Assembly: GCF_014645895.1 (NCBI RefSeq)
Contig: NZ_BMMP01000025.1
Span: forward strand, 1-64,000
Direction: 5' to 3'
Source: Streptomyces daqingensis
GTDB taxonomy: Bacteria; Actinomycetota; Actinomycetes; Streptomycetales; Streptomycetaceae
Length of the DNA: 64,000 bases
Notes under the pieces: model-generated
The model's input: only the letters and a program-made list of their open reading frames with translations
Database searches by the model: none
Told to the model about the DNA's origin: nothing
Part shown: one piece after another, positions 42,439 through 52,900 of the stretch
How the letters are laid out: each line of letters opens with the position of its first letter
Numbering within the stretch: the first letter of the stretch is position 1
Position numbers and translations under genes: made by a program

Positions 42439-43394
42439 CCGCGGTCAGTGCGGCAAAGCCCGATCCCACCGCCGCCCTCAAGTCGTCGAAGACTTCGCCT
42501 CCCCAGCAGGAGAAGAAGACCTCGATCGCTTCACGGCTGGTCACCGTCACGGGTCACTGGGCCGTCCGGCTCGGCCTCGTCGTGGTCGCGCTCATATGGC
42601 TCACGCCGACGGCGGGGCTGCTGAGTTCGTCGCTGCGCAGCCCTGAGGACATCTCCCTCTCCGGCTGGTGGCAGATCTTCGACCTCAACTCCAGCTTCCC
42701 GTGGGTGATCGACGCGAGCCAGCTCACCGGCTCGAACTACGAGTCGCTGTTCGCCAACGAGCTGGTGACCGGCTCGCTGGTCACGACGATGCTGATCACG
42801 ATCCCGTCCACCGTGGCGGTCGTCATCATCGGCGCGCTCGCCGGTTACGCCTTCGCGTGGCTGGAGTTCCCGGGCAAGGACTGGTTCTTCCTGATCGTCG
42901 TCGGGCTGCTGGTGGTGCCCGTCCAGGTGGCTCTCATCCCGGTCGCGAAGCTCTTCAACGTCGTGGGGCTCTTCGAGACGACGCCGGGTGTGGTCATCTT
43001 CCACTGCGCCTTCGGCCTGCCGTTCGCGATCTTCCTCCTCCGCAACTTCTTCGCGGAGATCCCGCGCGAGCTGCTGGAGGCCGCCCGTCTGGACGGCGCC
43101 GGCGAGGTCCGGCTGTTCACCCGGGTCGTGCTGCCGCTGGGCGGCCCCGCCGTCGCCTCGCTGGGAATCTTCCAGTTCCTGTGGGTGTGGAACGACATGC
43201 TGGTCGCTCTGATCTTCTCGGACGCGAGCAGCCCGCCGATCACGGTGGCCCTGCAGCAGCAGGTCCGCCAGTTCGGGAACAACATCGACGTCCTGGCTCC
43301 CGGAGCCTTCATGTCGATGGTGATCCCGCTGATCGTCTTCTTCGCGTTCCAGCGCCAGTTCGTCTCCGGCATGATGGCCGGCGCCGTGAAGTAG
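42435..43394 (+). CDS. Sugar ABC permease, MalG type
   Basis: The 319-residue permease has a disordered N-terminus of about 35 residues and then six hydrophobic helices. The EAA loop ELLEAARLDGAGEVRLFTRVVLPLGGPA lies near 217-244. It pairs with the preceding MalF-type subunit in one importer. The ATG overlaps the upstream stop by 4 bp, so the two are coupled. It ends 53 bp before the terminator hairpin at the end of the convergent methyltransferase gene. The substrate is unknown. Confidence 0.92.
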   Translation: MTAVSAAKPDPTAALKSSKTSPPQQEKKTSIASRLVTVTGHWAVRLGLVVVALIWLTPTAGLLSSSLRSPEDISLSGWWQIFDLNSSFPWVIDASQLTGSNYESLFANELVTGSLVTTMLITIPSTVAVVIIGALAGYAFAWLEFPGKDWFFLIVVGLLVVPVQVALIPVAKLFNVVGLFETTPGVVIFHCAFGLPFAIFLLRNFFAEIPRELLEAARLDGAGEVRLFTRVVLPLGGPAVASLGIFQFLWVWNDMLVALIFSDASSPPITVALQQQVRQFGNNIDVLAPGAFMSMVIPLIVFFAFQRQFVSGMMAGAVK

Positions 43395-43446
43395 CGCCGG
43401 CAGGCGGAACAACTGCACAACGGTCGACGCGGAGGCAGCCGCCTCC

Positions 43447-44427
43447 TCACCTGGCCCGGGCGCGCAGCGCCCGGGCCAGGTGCCGGGCCACCACCGGCGG
43501 CAGCACCTCCCGGGCCATCCGGCGGGTGCGGGCCCCGGCCCGGAAACCGGACGCACCGCCCGCCTCCGCGCCGTCCTTCTCCCAGTGGTCCCGGGCTCCG
43601 GCCCGGGATTTCGCATGCCGGGACACCGGAAGGCGCGGAGGCGCGGCCTTGCCCGCCCCGACGAGCAGCAGGCGGTGCCCGGCGACGTCCTGCCACTGGA
43701 GCCAGCAGTCGCCCCGTTCACGCAGCCGCGCGTACAGCTCGTCCTGCACGGGGCGGGGGTCGCCCCACGTCCCGTAGAACTTCTGGCCGCTGACGCAGAC
43801 CGGCCGCAGCCCGCCCTCCAGCACCGCCTGCCACGTCGCGCAGGCGACGCCGGGCGTATGGGACGAGCGGTAGTCGTCCAGTACGACCGTCCCGTCGGGT
43901 GTGAGCGCCCCTCGGGCGGCGCTGATGTCGGGCCGCACGTGCTCGTACAGGTGCGAGGCGTCGACGTGGACGAACCGGCAGCTCTCCGGGGCCACTTGCT
44001 CCGGGACGGCAGTGGTCGGGCCGTGCAGGACGCGCGGCAACTCGTCGTGGAACGAGAGGTAGTTGGTCTCGAAGGCCGTGCGGGTCAGCGTCGCGTAGGA
44101 GCCTCGCATCTCGCGCTCGTTCCGCTCAGTGGGCGCCTCGGAGCCGAAGAGATCGCACACCGTGAACGTCTCGCCCTCCCCGAGGTACGCCCCGAGGACG
44201 ATGGCGCTCCTGCCCATGTAGGCACCCATCTCCAGCAGGTCACCGCGCTGTTCCAGGCGCTGCTGCCGCCGGAGGAACCAGTCGAACAGGACGGCGTCGG
44301 TGGTGTGGAACCACCCGGGCACGTCGTGGAGGGATCGGGGCCGGGGCAACTCCTCGCCGGGAGTTGAGGTGCGCCCTCCCGGTACTGCCGAGGTCGCCGT
44401 CGCGGCTTCGTTCGCGGTGCCCTTCAT
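43447..44427 (-). CDS. Class I SAM-dependent methyltransferase (Methyltransf_24 type)
   Basis: The 326-residue protein has motif I DLLEMGAYMGRSAIVLGAYL, VHVDASHLYEHVRPDI and VVLDDYRSS. This is typical of the class I methyltransferases often found with surface-glycan and cell-wall genes. The target is unknown. The ATG at 44427 has GGGAG 8 nt upstream. The frame before it lacks a site. Its last ~11 codons and stop are encoded by a 16-bp perfect hairpin. The C-terminal tail is Arg/Ala-rich. It is divergent from a GT4 gene for a likely wall polymer. Confidence 0.85.
   Translation of the reverse strand: MKGTANEAATATSAVPGGRTSTPGEELPRPRSLHDVPGWFHTTDAVLFDWFLRRQQRLEQRGDLLEMGAYMGRSAIVLGAYLGEGETFTVCDLFGSEAPTERNEREMRGSYATLTRTAFETNYLSFHDELPRVLHGPTTAVPEQVAPESCRFVHVDASHLYEHVRPDISAARGALTPDGTVVLDDYRSSHTPGVACATWQAVLEGGLRPVCVSGQKFYGTWGDPRPVQDELYARLRERGDCWLQWQDVAGHRLLLVGAGKAAPPRLPVSRHAKSRAGARDHWEKDGAEAGGASGFRAGARTRRMAREVLPPVVARHLARALRARAR
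43448..43482. terminator. 16-bp perfect hairpin at the methyltransferase 3' end
   Basis: CACCTGGCCCGGGCGC (43448-43463) pairs perfectly with 43467-43482 across a 3-nt loop. It starts 53 bp after the sugar permease stop and serves as its likely terminator. It lies inside the coding end of the convergent methyltransferase gene. Confidence 0.75.
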
Positions 44428-44795
44428 CGCACTTCTCCCTCGTGGCGCGGAGACGGAAAGCATCAAGAATCCAACTCACCCGGGACGCAGGCGCCCCGGG
44501 TCCTGAAGCCCTGTATACGAGCCGCGCACCCCCGCACGCACTCCTTCACGCCCCCTCCGAGCAGGGCTTCCGCAAGCCGACCGCTCCTGGTCACCGGCGG
44601 TTCAGCTGCTGTTGGCGGCGGGCTCCCCCGCCACGGTGACAAGTCCGGGAGAGGGGCGGGACGCGGCATCAGGCCGCGTAACACGTCGACTTCACGCCCT
44701 GCTGGCAATATTCACACAGTATATGGACAATACAGGCGCTATGGTGCAATAAGGATCAGATGCCTTCCGCATGGATCCAGTGAGGAACGGGCCGC
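44428..44795. other. Divergent gap before the GT4 gene
   Basis: 368 bp. The last 90 bp are AT-rich for this genome (ATATTCACACAGTATATG near 44,707-44,725, then CAATAAGGAT near 44,747). This is the likely promoter of the glycosyltransferase gene, though no clear -35/-10 pair is visible. No other gene was supported. Confidence 0.5.
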
Positions 44796-47387
44796 ATGAA
44801 GATCGTCTTTCTGCTGGACAACGCCTACGGGATCGGCGGAACGATCCGCTCCACGGTGAACCTCTCCCGGGCGCTCGCCGACCGCCACGACGTCGAGGTC
44901 GTCAGCCTCCGCCGCACCGTGCGCGAGACCGCCCTCCAGTTCGATCCGCGCGTGACGATGACCCACCTGCTGGAGCTGCGCCGGGACGCCCGCGGATTCG
45001 ACGGCGACGACCCCCGCTTCCACCAGCCGAGCGTCCGCTTCACCGAGGGCCCCGACCACCTGGAACGCGGCGTCGCGACCCGTCTGGGCGACGTGCGCGT
45101 CGAGGAGTTCCTGCAGAACACGGACGCCGACGTCGTCATCGCCACCCGCCCCAAGATCAACGACTACCTCGCGGCATACGGCAGCGACCGCTACCTGCGC
45201 ATCGGCCAGGAGCACCTGACCCACGCCATGCACAGCGACCACGTCCGCGGCCACCAGGACGCCGCCATTCCCCGGCTCGACGCGTTCGTCACCGTCTCCT
45301 ACGCCGACGCCGAGAACTACCGGGCCGCCATCACCGGCTCCGGCACCGCGACCGCCCGCGACGACGCCCTCATCACCTGCATCCCCAACGCCGTCCCCGC
45401 GGTCGACGTCGAGCCGTCCGACGGCGACAGCAAGCTGATCGTCGCCGCCGGGCGGCTCATCAAGGTCAAGCGCTACGACCGGTTGATCAACGCGTTCGCC
45501 CTCGTCTCCGAACGCCACCCGGACTGGCGGCTCCGGCTCTACGGGCGCGGCCGCCAGCAGGCCGCCCTGCGCAAGAGGATCGACGACCTCGACCTCTACG
45601 ACCGCGCCTTCCTGATGGGCCCCCACGCCCCGATCGAGGCGGAGTGGGCGAAGGGAGCGATCGCCGCCGTCTCCTCCGACGCCGAGTCGTTCGGAATGAC
45701 CCTCGTCGAGGCCATGCACTGCGGGGTCCCCGTCGTCAGCACGGACTGCCCCTACGGCCCGGGGGAGATCATCGGCAACGGGCAGGACGGACTGCTCTCC
45801 CCCCTCGGCCCGACCGAGAAGACGAACGTGCGGGCGTACGCCGACGCCCTGATGCAGCTCATCGAGAACCCCGAGCTGCGGTACCGGATGAGCCGCGCGG
45901 CGCTGCAGAAGGCGGAACGCTACGCGCCGGACCGCATCGCCCGCGAATACGAGCAGTTGTTCGACAAGCTGGCGTCCCAGCGCCGGACCCGCACCGCCGG
46001 ACGCCCCGTACAGGACGCGCCCGGCATCGGGACCGCTGAGGCCCCCGCGGTTCCCGCGCCCGCTCCCGCGTCCCTGACTCCGCCCGCCGCCGGCGGAAAG
46101 CAGGCGGGCACGAAACCCTCCGGCGCCGGAAACCCCGTCGCGGCGAACGCCGCCACGGCGAAGTCCCCCGCGGGCACGACGCCCCCCGCCAAGGCGGGCG
46201 GAGCAGCCGCCCCCCAGCGCAACTCCCGGCCCATGCGCCGCCTCGCGCTCCGCACGCTCGGCCCCGTGCTCCGCCCGGCGCTGCGCGTGTGGCGGGCCCA
46301 CCGCAACGCGTCCCGTCCCGCCGCCAAGCTGCGGCGCCCCCTCGGCCGCGCCCGTGTCGCCACCGACGGCTCGGTGGCGATCCGGCTGCTGGCGTCGCGG
46401 CTGCCGAAGACCTCGTCCGTGCTGCTCGTGCGGTCGCGCCGCGACAGCGGGGCGCCGCACCGCATCCCGATCCCTCCCCGCGACGAGGCCGTCGACGGGT
46501 GGGTCGAGGTACGGCTGGAGCGTGCCGCGCACCCGCTCGCCGAGGACCGCTGGGACACGTACGTGGAGCGCGTGACGGACGGCAAGCGCAAGAGGGTCCA
46601 GTCGGAACTCGTCGAGACCGCCCGCCTGCTGACGATGCCCCCGCCCCTCGACGCGGACGGCGTGCTCGGCCCCCACGTGCCCTACACCACCCTCGACGGC
46701 TACCTCGCCGTGCGTGCCTGGCACCGGCCGGGGCACGCCGAGGTCACCTCCGTGGAGCTCGGCCGGCAGGCCGGAACCGTACGCGCCGAGCTGTACGGAG
46801 CCGCCGCACGCGCGGCGAAGGACGGCGAAGGCGCGGTCGTCGCCGTCTCCCGTACGAAGACCGAGCCGGACTTCGAACTGCCCTTCCAGCTCTCCGCCGG
46901 GTCCCGGCCCTCCGGGACGCCTGCCTCGGCGGCACCGGACGGGTCCGCCCCCGCGGCAGCACCCGCGGGCGAGGTACCGGTCCTCTCCTTCGAGCTTCCC
47001 TACGACCTGCCGGCCGCACTCGACTCGGGAGATGCGAAGGGCGTCTGGGATCTGTGGTTCCGGCCCGGCCCCCAAGACACGCCGCGCATCCGCTTCGCCC
47101 GTCTGCTGGGCGACCTGGCCGACCGCAAGAAGACCGATCTGGTGCCACGCGTCAGGCTCGGCGAGAGCGAGACCGGCCTGTGGTTCTACTTCTCCCTCGC
47201 CAACGACCTCGTGTGCGCGCTGCAGCCCCTTCCGGCCGACGAGCCCGCCAGGGTCGCCGCAGCGGTACCGGCCGCCACGGACGCGCAGAGCCCGGGCACC
47301 GGCGCAGCCACCGCGTCAGGCGGAACGCCTGCCGGCACCGGGGCTCAAAGCGCCTCCTCGTCGCCGGACGCGTCGGCCGGCAGTTGA
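44796..47387 (+). CDS. GT4 glycosyltransferase with C-terminal beta-rich domain, wall-polymer type
   Basis: The 863-residue protein starts with a GT-B glycosyltransferase (family 4) at about residues 1-395: MKIVFLLDNAYGIGGTIRS, AGRLIKVKRYDRLINAF and the E(x7)E in ESFGMTLVEAM. A Pro/Ala-rich linker follows (396-470). A C-terminal region (about 475-800) with repeated VRLL..RLPK-type beta strands is seen in Streptomyces wall glycan/teichoic-type transferases. No signal peptide is present. It should add sugar to a lipid-linked or polymer acceptor at the membrane. The ATG has GAGGAAC upstream. Its 3' end overlaps the convergent polymerase gene by 43 bp. Confidence 0.85.
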   Translation: MKIVFLLDNAYGIGGTIRSTVNLSRALADRHDVEVVSLRRTVRETALQFDPRVTMTHLLELRRDARGFDGDDPRFHQPSVRFTEGPDHLERGVATRLGDVRVEEFLQNTDADVVIATRPKINDYLAAYGSDRYLRIGQEHLTHAMHSDHVRGHQDAAIPRLDAFVTVSYADAENYRAAITGSGTATARDDALITCIPNAVPAVDVEPSDGDSKLIVAAGRLIKVKRYDRLINAFALVSERHPDWRLRLYGRGRQQAALRKRIDDLDLYDRAFLMGPHAPIEAEWAKGAIAAVSSDAESFGMTLVEAMHCGVPVVSTDCPYGPGEIIGNGQDGLLSPLGPTEKTNVRAYADALMQLIENPELRYRMSRAALQKAERYAPDRIAREYEQLFDKLASQRRTRTAGRPVQDAPGIGTAEAPAVPAPAPASLTPPAAGGKQAGTKPSGAGNPVAANAATAKSPAGTTPPAKAGGAAAPQRNSRPMRRLALRTLGPVLRPALRVWRAHRNASRPAAKLRRPLGRARVATDGSVAIRLLASRLPKTSSVLLVRSRRDSGAPHRIPIPPRDEAVDGWVEVRLERAAHPLAEDRWDTYVERVTDGKRKRVQSELVETARLLTMPPPLDADGVLGPHVPYTTLDGYLAVRAWHRPGHAEVTSVELGRQAGTVRAELYGAAARAAKDGEGAVVAVSRTKTEPDFELPFQLSAGSRPSGTPASAAPDGSAPAAAPAGEVPVLSFELPYDLPAALDSGDAKGVWDLWFRPGPQDTPRIRFARLLGDLADRKKTDLVPRVRLGESETGLWFYFSLANDLVCALQPLPADEPARVAAAVPAATDAQSPGTGAATASGGTPAGTGAQSASSSPDASAGS

Positions 47388-49618
47388 CCGGCGGCCCCTG
47401 ACGACGGCGGCGCCGCCTCGGGACGCGGCAGGGGCCCGGACCCGGCCACCTCGAACTGCCCGCCGCCGAAACGCTCCTCGACGGCCGCCGCGACTGCGGA
47501 CGGTTCCGCCGCTCCTCCAGCGAGTCCCTGCGCGACGCCGTCGCCGACACTTTCCGTGACGCCGTCCGCGAGCCCTTCCGCGGCTGCCCGCTGCCGTGCG
47601 TCACGGCGCGCCCTGCTGGCCGCCGCGGATGCCCGCAGCTCCTCCACCGCACGGCTGAACCGCGTCAGCGCGGGCGGATCGTCAGGGCCCAGCAGATGTG
47701 CCCTGAGTTCGGCGCGCGCCTCCCGCATGGTGTCCGCTTCCGGGTTCCGCGCCGCCTCCAGCAGGGCGGGCAGCCCGTCCGCGGCCGGCGTGAGGACCGT
47801 GGCCGCCCGTACCGTCGGGAACGCCGTCCTGAAGCTCTCCTCGGGGAGGCCGGTGGTGTTGACGACGGCGTAGGGCTTTCCGCTGGTCAGGTAGTCCGAC
47901 ACCACGCTGGAGACGTCCGAGACGAGCACGTCGGCCTGGTTGAAGCACGCGTAGACGCCCGGACGCGGCCCCGCGAGGACCAGATGCTCGTCCGGGGCGT
48001 GAGCCCTCCAGAAGCACTCCTCCCAGGCCTCGACGGCTTCGAGGACCCTCGCGGCGGGCGGATCCACCGGAGCCCGCTGCCTGCCCATGCGTTCGGCCTC
48101 GTCCTCGCTGCGGCGGGCACCCGTCCCCGCGAGACTCCTCAACTCGGCGGTACACCGCTCCAGTTCGGCCGCAGTTGCGTCGACCTCCGCGGACCTGGCA
48201 CGCCCCGCCGGGTTCCGTCGTACGGCCTCCTCGATCATCACGCGGATGCGCCGGTCGGCCTCTCCCGCCGCCTGATCCACCGAACCGGTCATCGGGTGGG
48301 GCTTGTACAGCAGCCGCACCCCCGGATCGTCCAGGAGCGCACGGACGATCCGCTCCCCCGCCAGGGGCAGCGAGGTGTTCCCGGGATCGTCCGTCCACCC
48401 CTCCCACGTCGGGGCGTACAGAACGGTCGTACGCGTGCCCGGAGCGGGCGGCCCCGCGTAGGGCCTGATCGGTGCGAGCTGCGGGCGGCCCACCTCCACG
48501 ACGTCCGCGTCGAGTACGCCGATGTCGGCGAGCTGGTAGCGCTCGCGGGCAGCGGGACCGGCGACCCACACCTCGTCGTAGGCCTTGGCGTAGGGATTGC
48601 AGGAGGAGAGCTTGTCGCTCTCGCCGTGGTTGATGAAGGCGTGCTTGATCGTCGGGATGCGCAGCACCTGCGAGGTCTTGCCGGAGTTCGCCGGGTGCAG
48701 CATCACCGGCAGCGACGAACGCTCCAGGCGCATCAGATGCGCGACCTTCGGGACGCAGACGATCGGCACGTCGGTGACGTCGATCTGCTGCACCATGAAC
48801 CGCTCCCGCAGCACGATGATCGGCCGCCCGCCCAGCTGCTCCAGCGTCGAGAGCCACATGTTCGCCTGGTACGCGGAGGAGGCCCCTCCGGAGAAGTACA
48901 TGCCGACGGTCGGCCTGTACGCGTCCAGCCAGCCGTCCAGCCAGGCCAGCGCCTCCTCCTCCCCCGCCGGACGGCGCCCGGGCAGCAGGCGCACCACCAG
49001 CAGCGCGACGCCGCATGCGAGAACGGCCCAGCAGCCGAGCGCCGCCCCGGCTCCCCACGCCGCCGAGCCCGTCACGGCGGTCGCCGCCAGCCCCGCCGTG
49101 ACGAGGACGGAGCAGGACAGCAGGCGCAGCGCACCGTGGCGCCCGAAGATCGCGGGAGGAGCGGTGCCGAGGCGCAGCGAGGACGCGTCGATGTTGCGCG
49201 TGACGATCGGCAGCCGCCTGGAATGCCGGACCCGCGCGGCCGCCGCCTGGCACACGAAGTGCCCCGCCCAGCAGCCCAGCACCGCGACCAGCAGCAGCGT
49301 GGCCTGCGGCGAGGGGCCCAGTACGTCCAGCCGGGCGAGCCCGGCCAGGAGCAGGGCGTCCCTCAGCAGCTGCCGCACGGGGTGGTAGAGCTGCGCACGT
49401 CCCAGGCCCCGGGCGAGCGTCCGCCATCTGCCCAGCAGCCACGCCTCGGTGGCGACGCCGAGGGCGGCTCCGGCGACGACGAGAGCCGCCGAGGCGAGTA
49501 CGAGGCCCAGCAGCTGGCCGAGGTAGCCGGCAGCCAGCAGTCCCAGCAGGGTCAGGGCGGTCGCCGTACGGCGTGAGAGCCGGCGGCCGCGCGGGGCTGC
49601 GTTCAAGTCGGTTCGCAT
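47345..49618 (-). CDS. CDP-glycerol glycerophosphotransferase-family membrane protein
   Basis: The 757-residue protein has a membrane part (about residues 20-220) with several helices. A GT-B-like domain follows, with the Glyphos_transf motifs INHGESDK, YAPTWEGW, YKPHP and SDVSSVVSDYL. TagF-like enzymes of this family polymerise glycerol- or ribitol-phosphate wall teichoic acid. Here the acceptor and product are inferred. A disordered Ala/Gly-rich C-tail overlaps the GT4 gene by 43 bp, tail-to-tail. The ATG at 49618 has GGGGAG 5 nt upstream. Wall-polymer work shared with the neighbouring GT4 is likely. Confidence 0.85.
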   Translation of the reverse strand: MRTDLNAAPRGRRLSRRTATALTLLGLLAAGYLGQLLGLVLASAALVVAGAALGVATEAWLLGRWRTLARGLGRAQLYHPVRQLLRDALLLAGLARLDVLGPSPQATLLLVAVLGCWAGHFVCQAAAARVRHSRRLPIVTRNIDASSLRLGTAPPAIFGRHGALRLLSCSVLVTAGLAATAVTGSAAWGAGAALGCWAVLACGVALLVVRLLPGRRPAGEEEALAWLDGWLDAYRPTVGMYFSGGASSAYQANMWLSTLEQLGGRPIIVLRERFMVQQIDVTDVPIVCVPKVAHLMRLERSSLPVMLHPANSGKTSQVLRIPTIKHAFINHGESDKLSSCNPYAKAYDEVWVAGPAARERYQLADIGVLDADVVEVGRPQLAPIRPYAGPPAPGTRTTVLYAPTWEGWTDDPGNTSLPLAGERIVRALLDDPGVRLLYKPHPMTGSVDQAAGEADRRIRVMIEEAVRRNPAGRARSAEVDATAAELERCTAELRSLAGTGARRSEDEAERMGRQRAPVDPPAARVLEAVEAWEECFWRAHAPDEHLVLAGPRPGVYACFNQADVLVSDVSSVVSDYLTSGKPYAVVNTTGLPEESFRTAFPTVRAATVLTPAADGLPALLEAARNPEADTMREARAELRAHLLGPDDPPALTRFSRAVEELRASAAASRARRDARQRAAAEGLADGVTESVGDGVAQGLAGGAAEPSAVAAAVEERFGGGQFEVAGSGPLPRPEAAPPSSGAAGQLPADASGDEEAL

Positions 49619-49851
49619 GATGCTCCCCTTGACGGTCTCTTCCACTTAAGACCGTCGGAGAGCACGCAGCGCCCTGGGCAGGGCCGAACGCGTGCCCCGG
49701 GCACCCCGAAGGCGGTGGTACCGGGCCGGGGACACGTACGGCGGCCCTCGTACGGGTGGACCGCACGGGACCGCCGTCGCTGACGTCCGCGAGCGGGAGC
49801 TCCGGGCCCCGGCAGCAACAGGACGGGCGGCGACAGGGCGGAAAGCGACGG

Positions 49852-49897
49852 GACGGGCGGTCCGGCCGGCGACGAAACACCGGCCGGACCGCCCGTC
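49852..49897. terminator. Perfect 18-bp terminator after NAD-glutamate dehydrogenase
   Basis: GACGGGCGGTCCGGCCGG (49852-49869) pairs perfectly with 49880-49897 around a 10-nt loop. It begins 4 nt after the glutamate dehydrogenase stop on the minus strand. Confidence 0.85.
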
Positions 49898-49901
49898 GGC
49901 G

Positions 49902-52900
49902 TCAGCGGTTGCTGCGCAGCAGTGTGCGCATCGTCCTCATCGCGACCGAGAGATTGGCCAGGTCGAAGGTCTCCGACGACTGGATCTCGTCGAGCGTGGC
50001 CCGCGCACGCGTGAGGATGGTGTGGTTCTTCGCCTCCCACTTCTCGTACCGCTGCTCGGGCGTCGCCTTGCCGCCGCCTTCCGAGAGGACGTCCGCCGCG
50101 ATCAGCTGGTGCGCGGCGTAGAGGTCCTCACGGATGGCCGCCCGGGCCATCGACTGCCAGCGGTCCGCGCGCGGCAGTTCGCTGACGCGCTCCTGGAGCT
50201 GGGTGATGCCCAGCCGGTCCGCGAGGTCGTAGTAGACGGCGGCGACGTCGAGGAGCTGCACCCCGGTGCGGTCCGTCACGGCCACCACGTCCAGCGCGGA
50301 GAAGGCCGCGGAGAACCCGGCGACGCGCACGGCCAGTTCGGACGGCACCCCCGCCTCGTCGAGCCGGTCCAGGATCGTCTGGTGCCAGTCGCGGTCGTCG
50401 CCCTTGAGCAGCTTGGGCAGCTCCTCCCAGACCTCCGCGACCCGCTCCCTGAAGAGGTCGATGGTCTCGGCGATCAGCAGCGGCTGCGGACGGTTGTTGA
50501 GCAGCCAGCGGGTGCCGCGCTCGACGAGCCGCCGCGACTGGAGCCGGATGCTGGTGAGGACGTCCGCGCTGACGATGTTGTCCAGCGCCTCCGCCTCGTC
50601 CCAGATCTCCCCGAGCCGGAAGATGGCGCGGGCGGCGGTGTGCGCCCGGACGATCTCCTCCGTGGAGGCGCCGGTCTCCTCCTTCATGCGGTGCACGAGC
50701 GTCGAACCGCCCGTGTTGACCGTGTCGTTGACGAGCAGCGTCGTGACGATCTCCCGGCGCAGCGCGTGCTGGCCGATCTCGTCGGGGAACCGCTCGCGCA
50801 GGGCCTTCGGGAAGTACTCGTACGCCAGCCGACGCAGGTACGGGTCGTCGGGCAGTTCGGTCCTGAACAGCTCGTCCGTCACCGTGATCTTGGTGTACGC
50901 GAGGAGGACGGCGAGTTCGGGCTGCGTGAGGCCCTGCCCGGCCGCGAGGCGCTCGCGGATCTGCTTGTCGCTGGGGAGGAACTCCAGGCTCCGGTCCAGG
51001 CGCCCCTCCTTGCCGAGGCTGCGCATGTACCGGTTGTGCGCCTGCAGCAGGCTGGCCGCGCCCTCGATCGCGTTGGCCAGCGCCGTGTTCTGCGCGTAGT
51101 TGTTGCGCAGCACCAACGCGCCGACCTCGTCGGTCATCTCGGCCAGCAGGCTGTTGCGCTGCTTGACCGTCATGTCGCCGCCCGCGACGACCGCGTTGAG
51201 CAGGATCTTGATGTTCACCTCGTGGTCGGAGGTGTCCACGCCCGCGCTGTTGTCGATCGCGTCGGTGTTCACCCGGCCGCCGTGGAGCGCGAACTCGATC
51301 CGGCCGAGCTGCGTCAGGCCGAGGTTGCCGCCCTCGCCGACGACCTTCACCCGCAGGTCCTCGCCGTTGACGCGGATCGCGTCGTTCGCCTTGTCGCCGA
51401 CCTGCGCGTCGGTCTCCGCCGACGCCTTCACGTACGTGCCGATGCCGCCGTTCCACAGCAGGTCGACAGGCGCGCTCAGGATGGCCCGCATCAGCTCGGC
51501 GGGGGTCATCTTCGTGGCCTTCGACTCGATGCCCAGCGCCTCCCGCATCTGCGGGGTGACGGGCACGGACTTCGCGCTGCGCGGATAGACGCCGCCGCCC
51601 GCGGAGATCAGCGACGAGTCGTAGTCCTCCCAGGAGGAGCGGGGCAGTTCGAACAGCCGGCGCCGCTCGGCGTACGAAGTCGCCGCGTCCGGCTGGGGAT
51701 CGATGAAGATGTGCCGGTGGTCGAAGGCGGCCACGAGGCGGATGTGCTCCGAGAGAAGCATGCCGTTGCCGAAGACGTCTCCCGACATGTCGCCGACGCC
51801 CACGACGGTGAAGTCCTGCGTCTGGGTGTCGTGGCCCAGCTCCCGGAAGTGCCGTTTGACCGACTCCCAGGCGCCGCGGGCGGTGATGCCCATGCCCTTG
51901 TGGTCGTAGCCGGCGGAGCCGCCGGAGGCGAAGGCGTCGCCGAGCCAGAAGCCGTAGGCCTCGGCCACCTCGTTGGCGATGTCGGAGAACGTGGCGGTGC
52001 CCTTGTCGGCGGCGACGACGAGGTACGTGTCGTCGCCGTCGTGGCGGACCACGTCCTGCGGGTGGACGACCTCGCCGCCCACCAGGTTGTCGGTGATGTC
52101 GAGCAGCCCGGAGATGAAGGTCTTGTAGCAGGCGATGCCCTCGGCCAGCCAGGCGTCCCGGTCCGCCGCAGGATCGGGGAGCTGCTTGCACACGAAGCCG
52201 CCCTTGGCGCCGACCGGCACGATGACCGTGTTCTTGACCTCCTGCGCCTTCACCAGCCCGAGGATCTCCGTACGGAAGTCCTCACGCCGGTCCGACCAGC
52301 GCAGACCGCCGCGCGCGACCTTGCCGAAACGCAGGTGCACGCCCTCGACGCGAGGCGAGTACACCCAGATCTCGTACTCCGGACGCGGCGCGGGCAGGTC
52401 GGGGATCGCCTGCGGGTCCAGCTTGATCGAGAGGTACTCGTGCGGCTGTGCCGACTCGTCCTTCCCCCCGCCGGTCCTGGTGCCCGCGTCCGCGTTCTGG
52501 AAGTAGTTGGTGCGCAGCGTCGCCTTGATGACGGTGAGGAAGGAGCGCAGGATGCGGTCCTCGTCCAGGCTGGCGACCTGGTCCAGCGCCCCGTCCAGCT
52601 CCTCCAGCAGCCCGTCGGTCAGTTCGTGCCCGGCCTGCGAGCGGCCCGGGTCGAGGCGTGCCTCGAAGAGGTTCACCAGCAGCCGCGTGGTGTGCACGTT
52701 GCGGCCGAGCGTGTCCTCCATGTAGCTCGGGCTGAAGGTCGCCCCCGCCTGCCGCAGGTACTTCGCGTACGCCCGCAGCACCATCGCCTGGCGCCACGTC
52801 AGCCCCGCCGACAGGACGAGGGAGTTGAGCGCGTCGTTCTCGGCGCGGCCCGTCCACACGGCGGCGAACGCGTCCTGGAAGCGCTCACGTGCGTCCTCAC

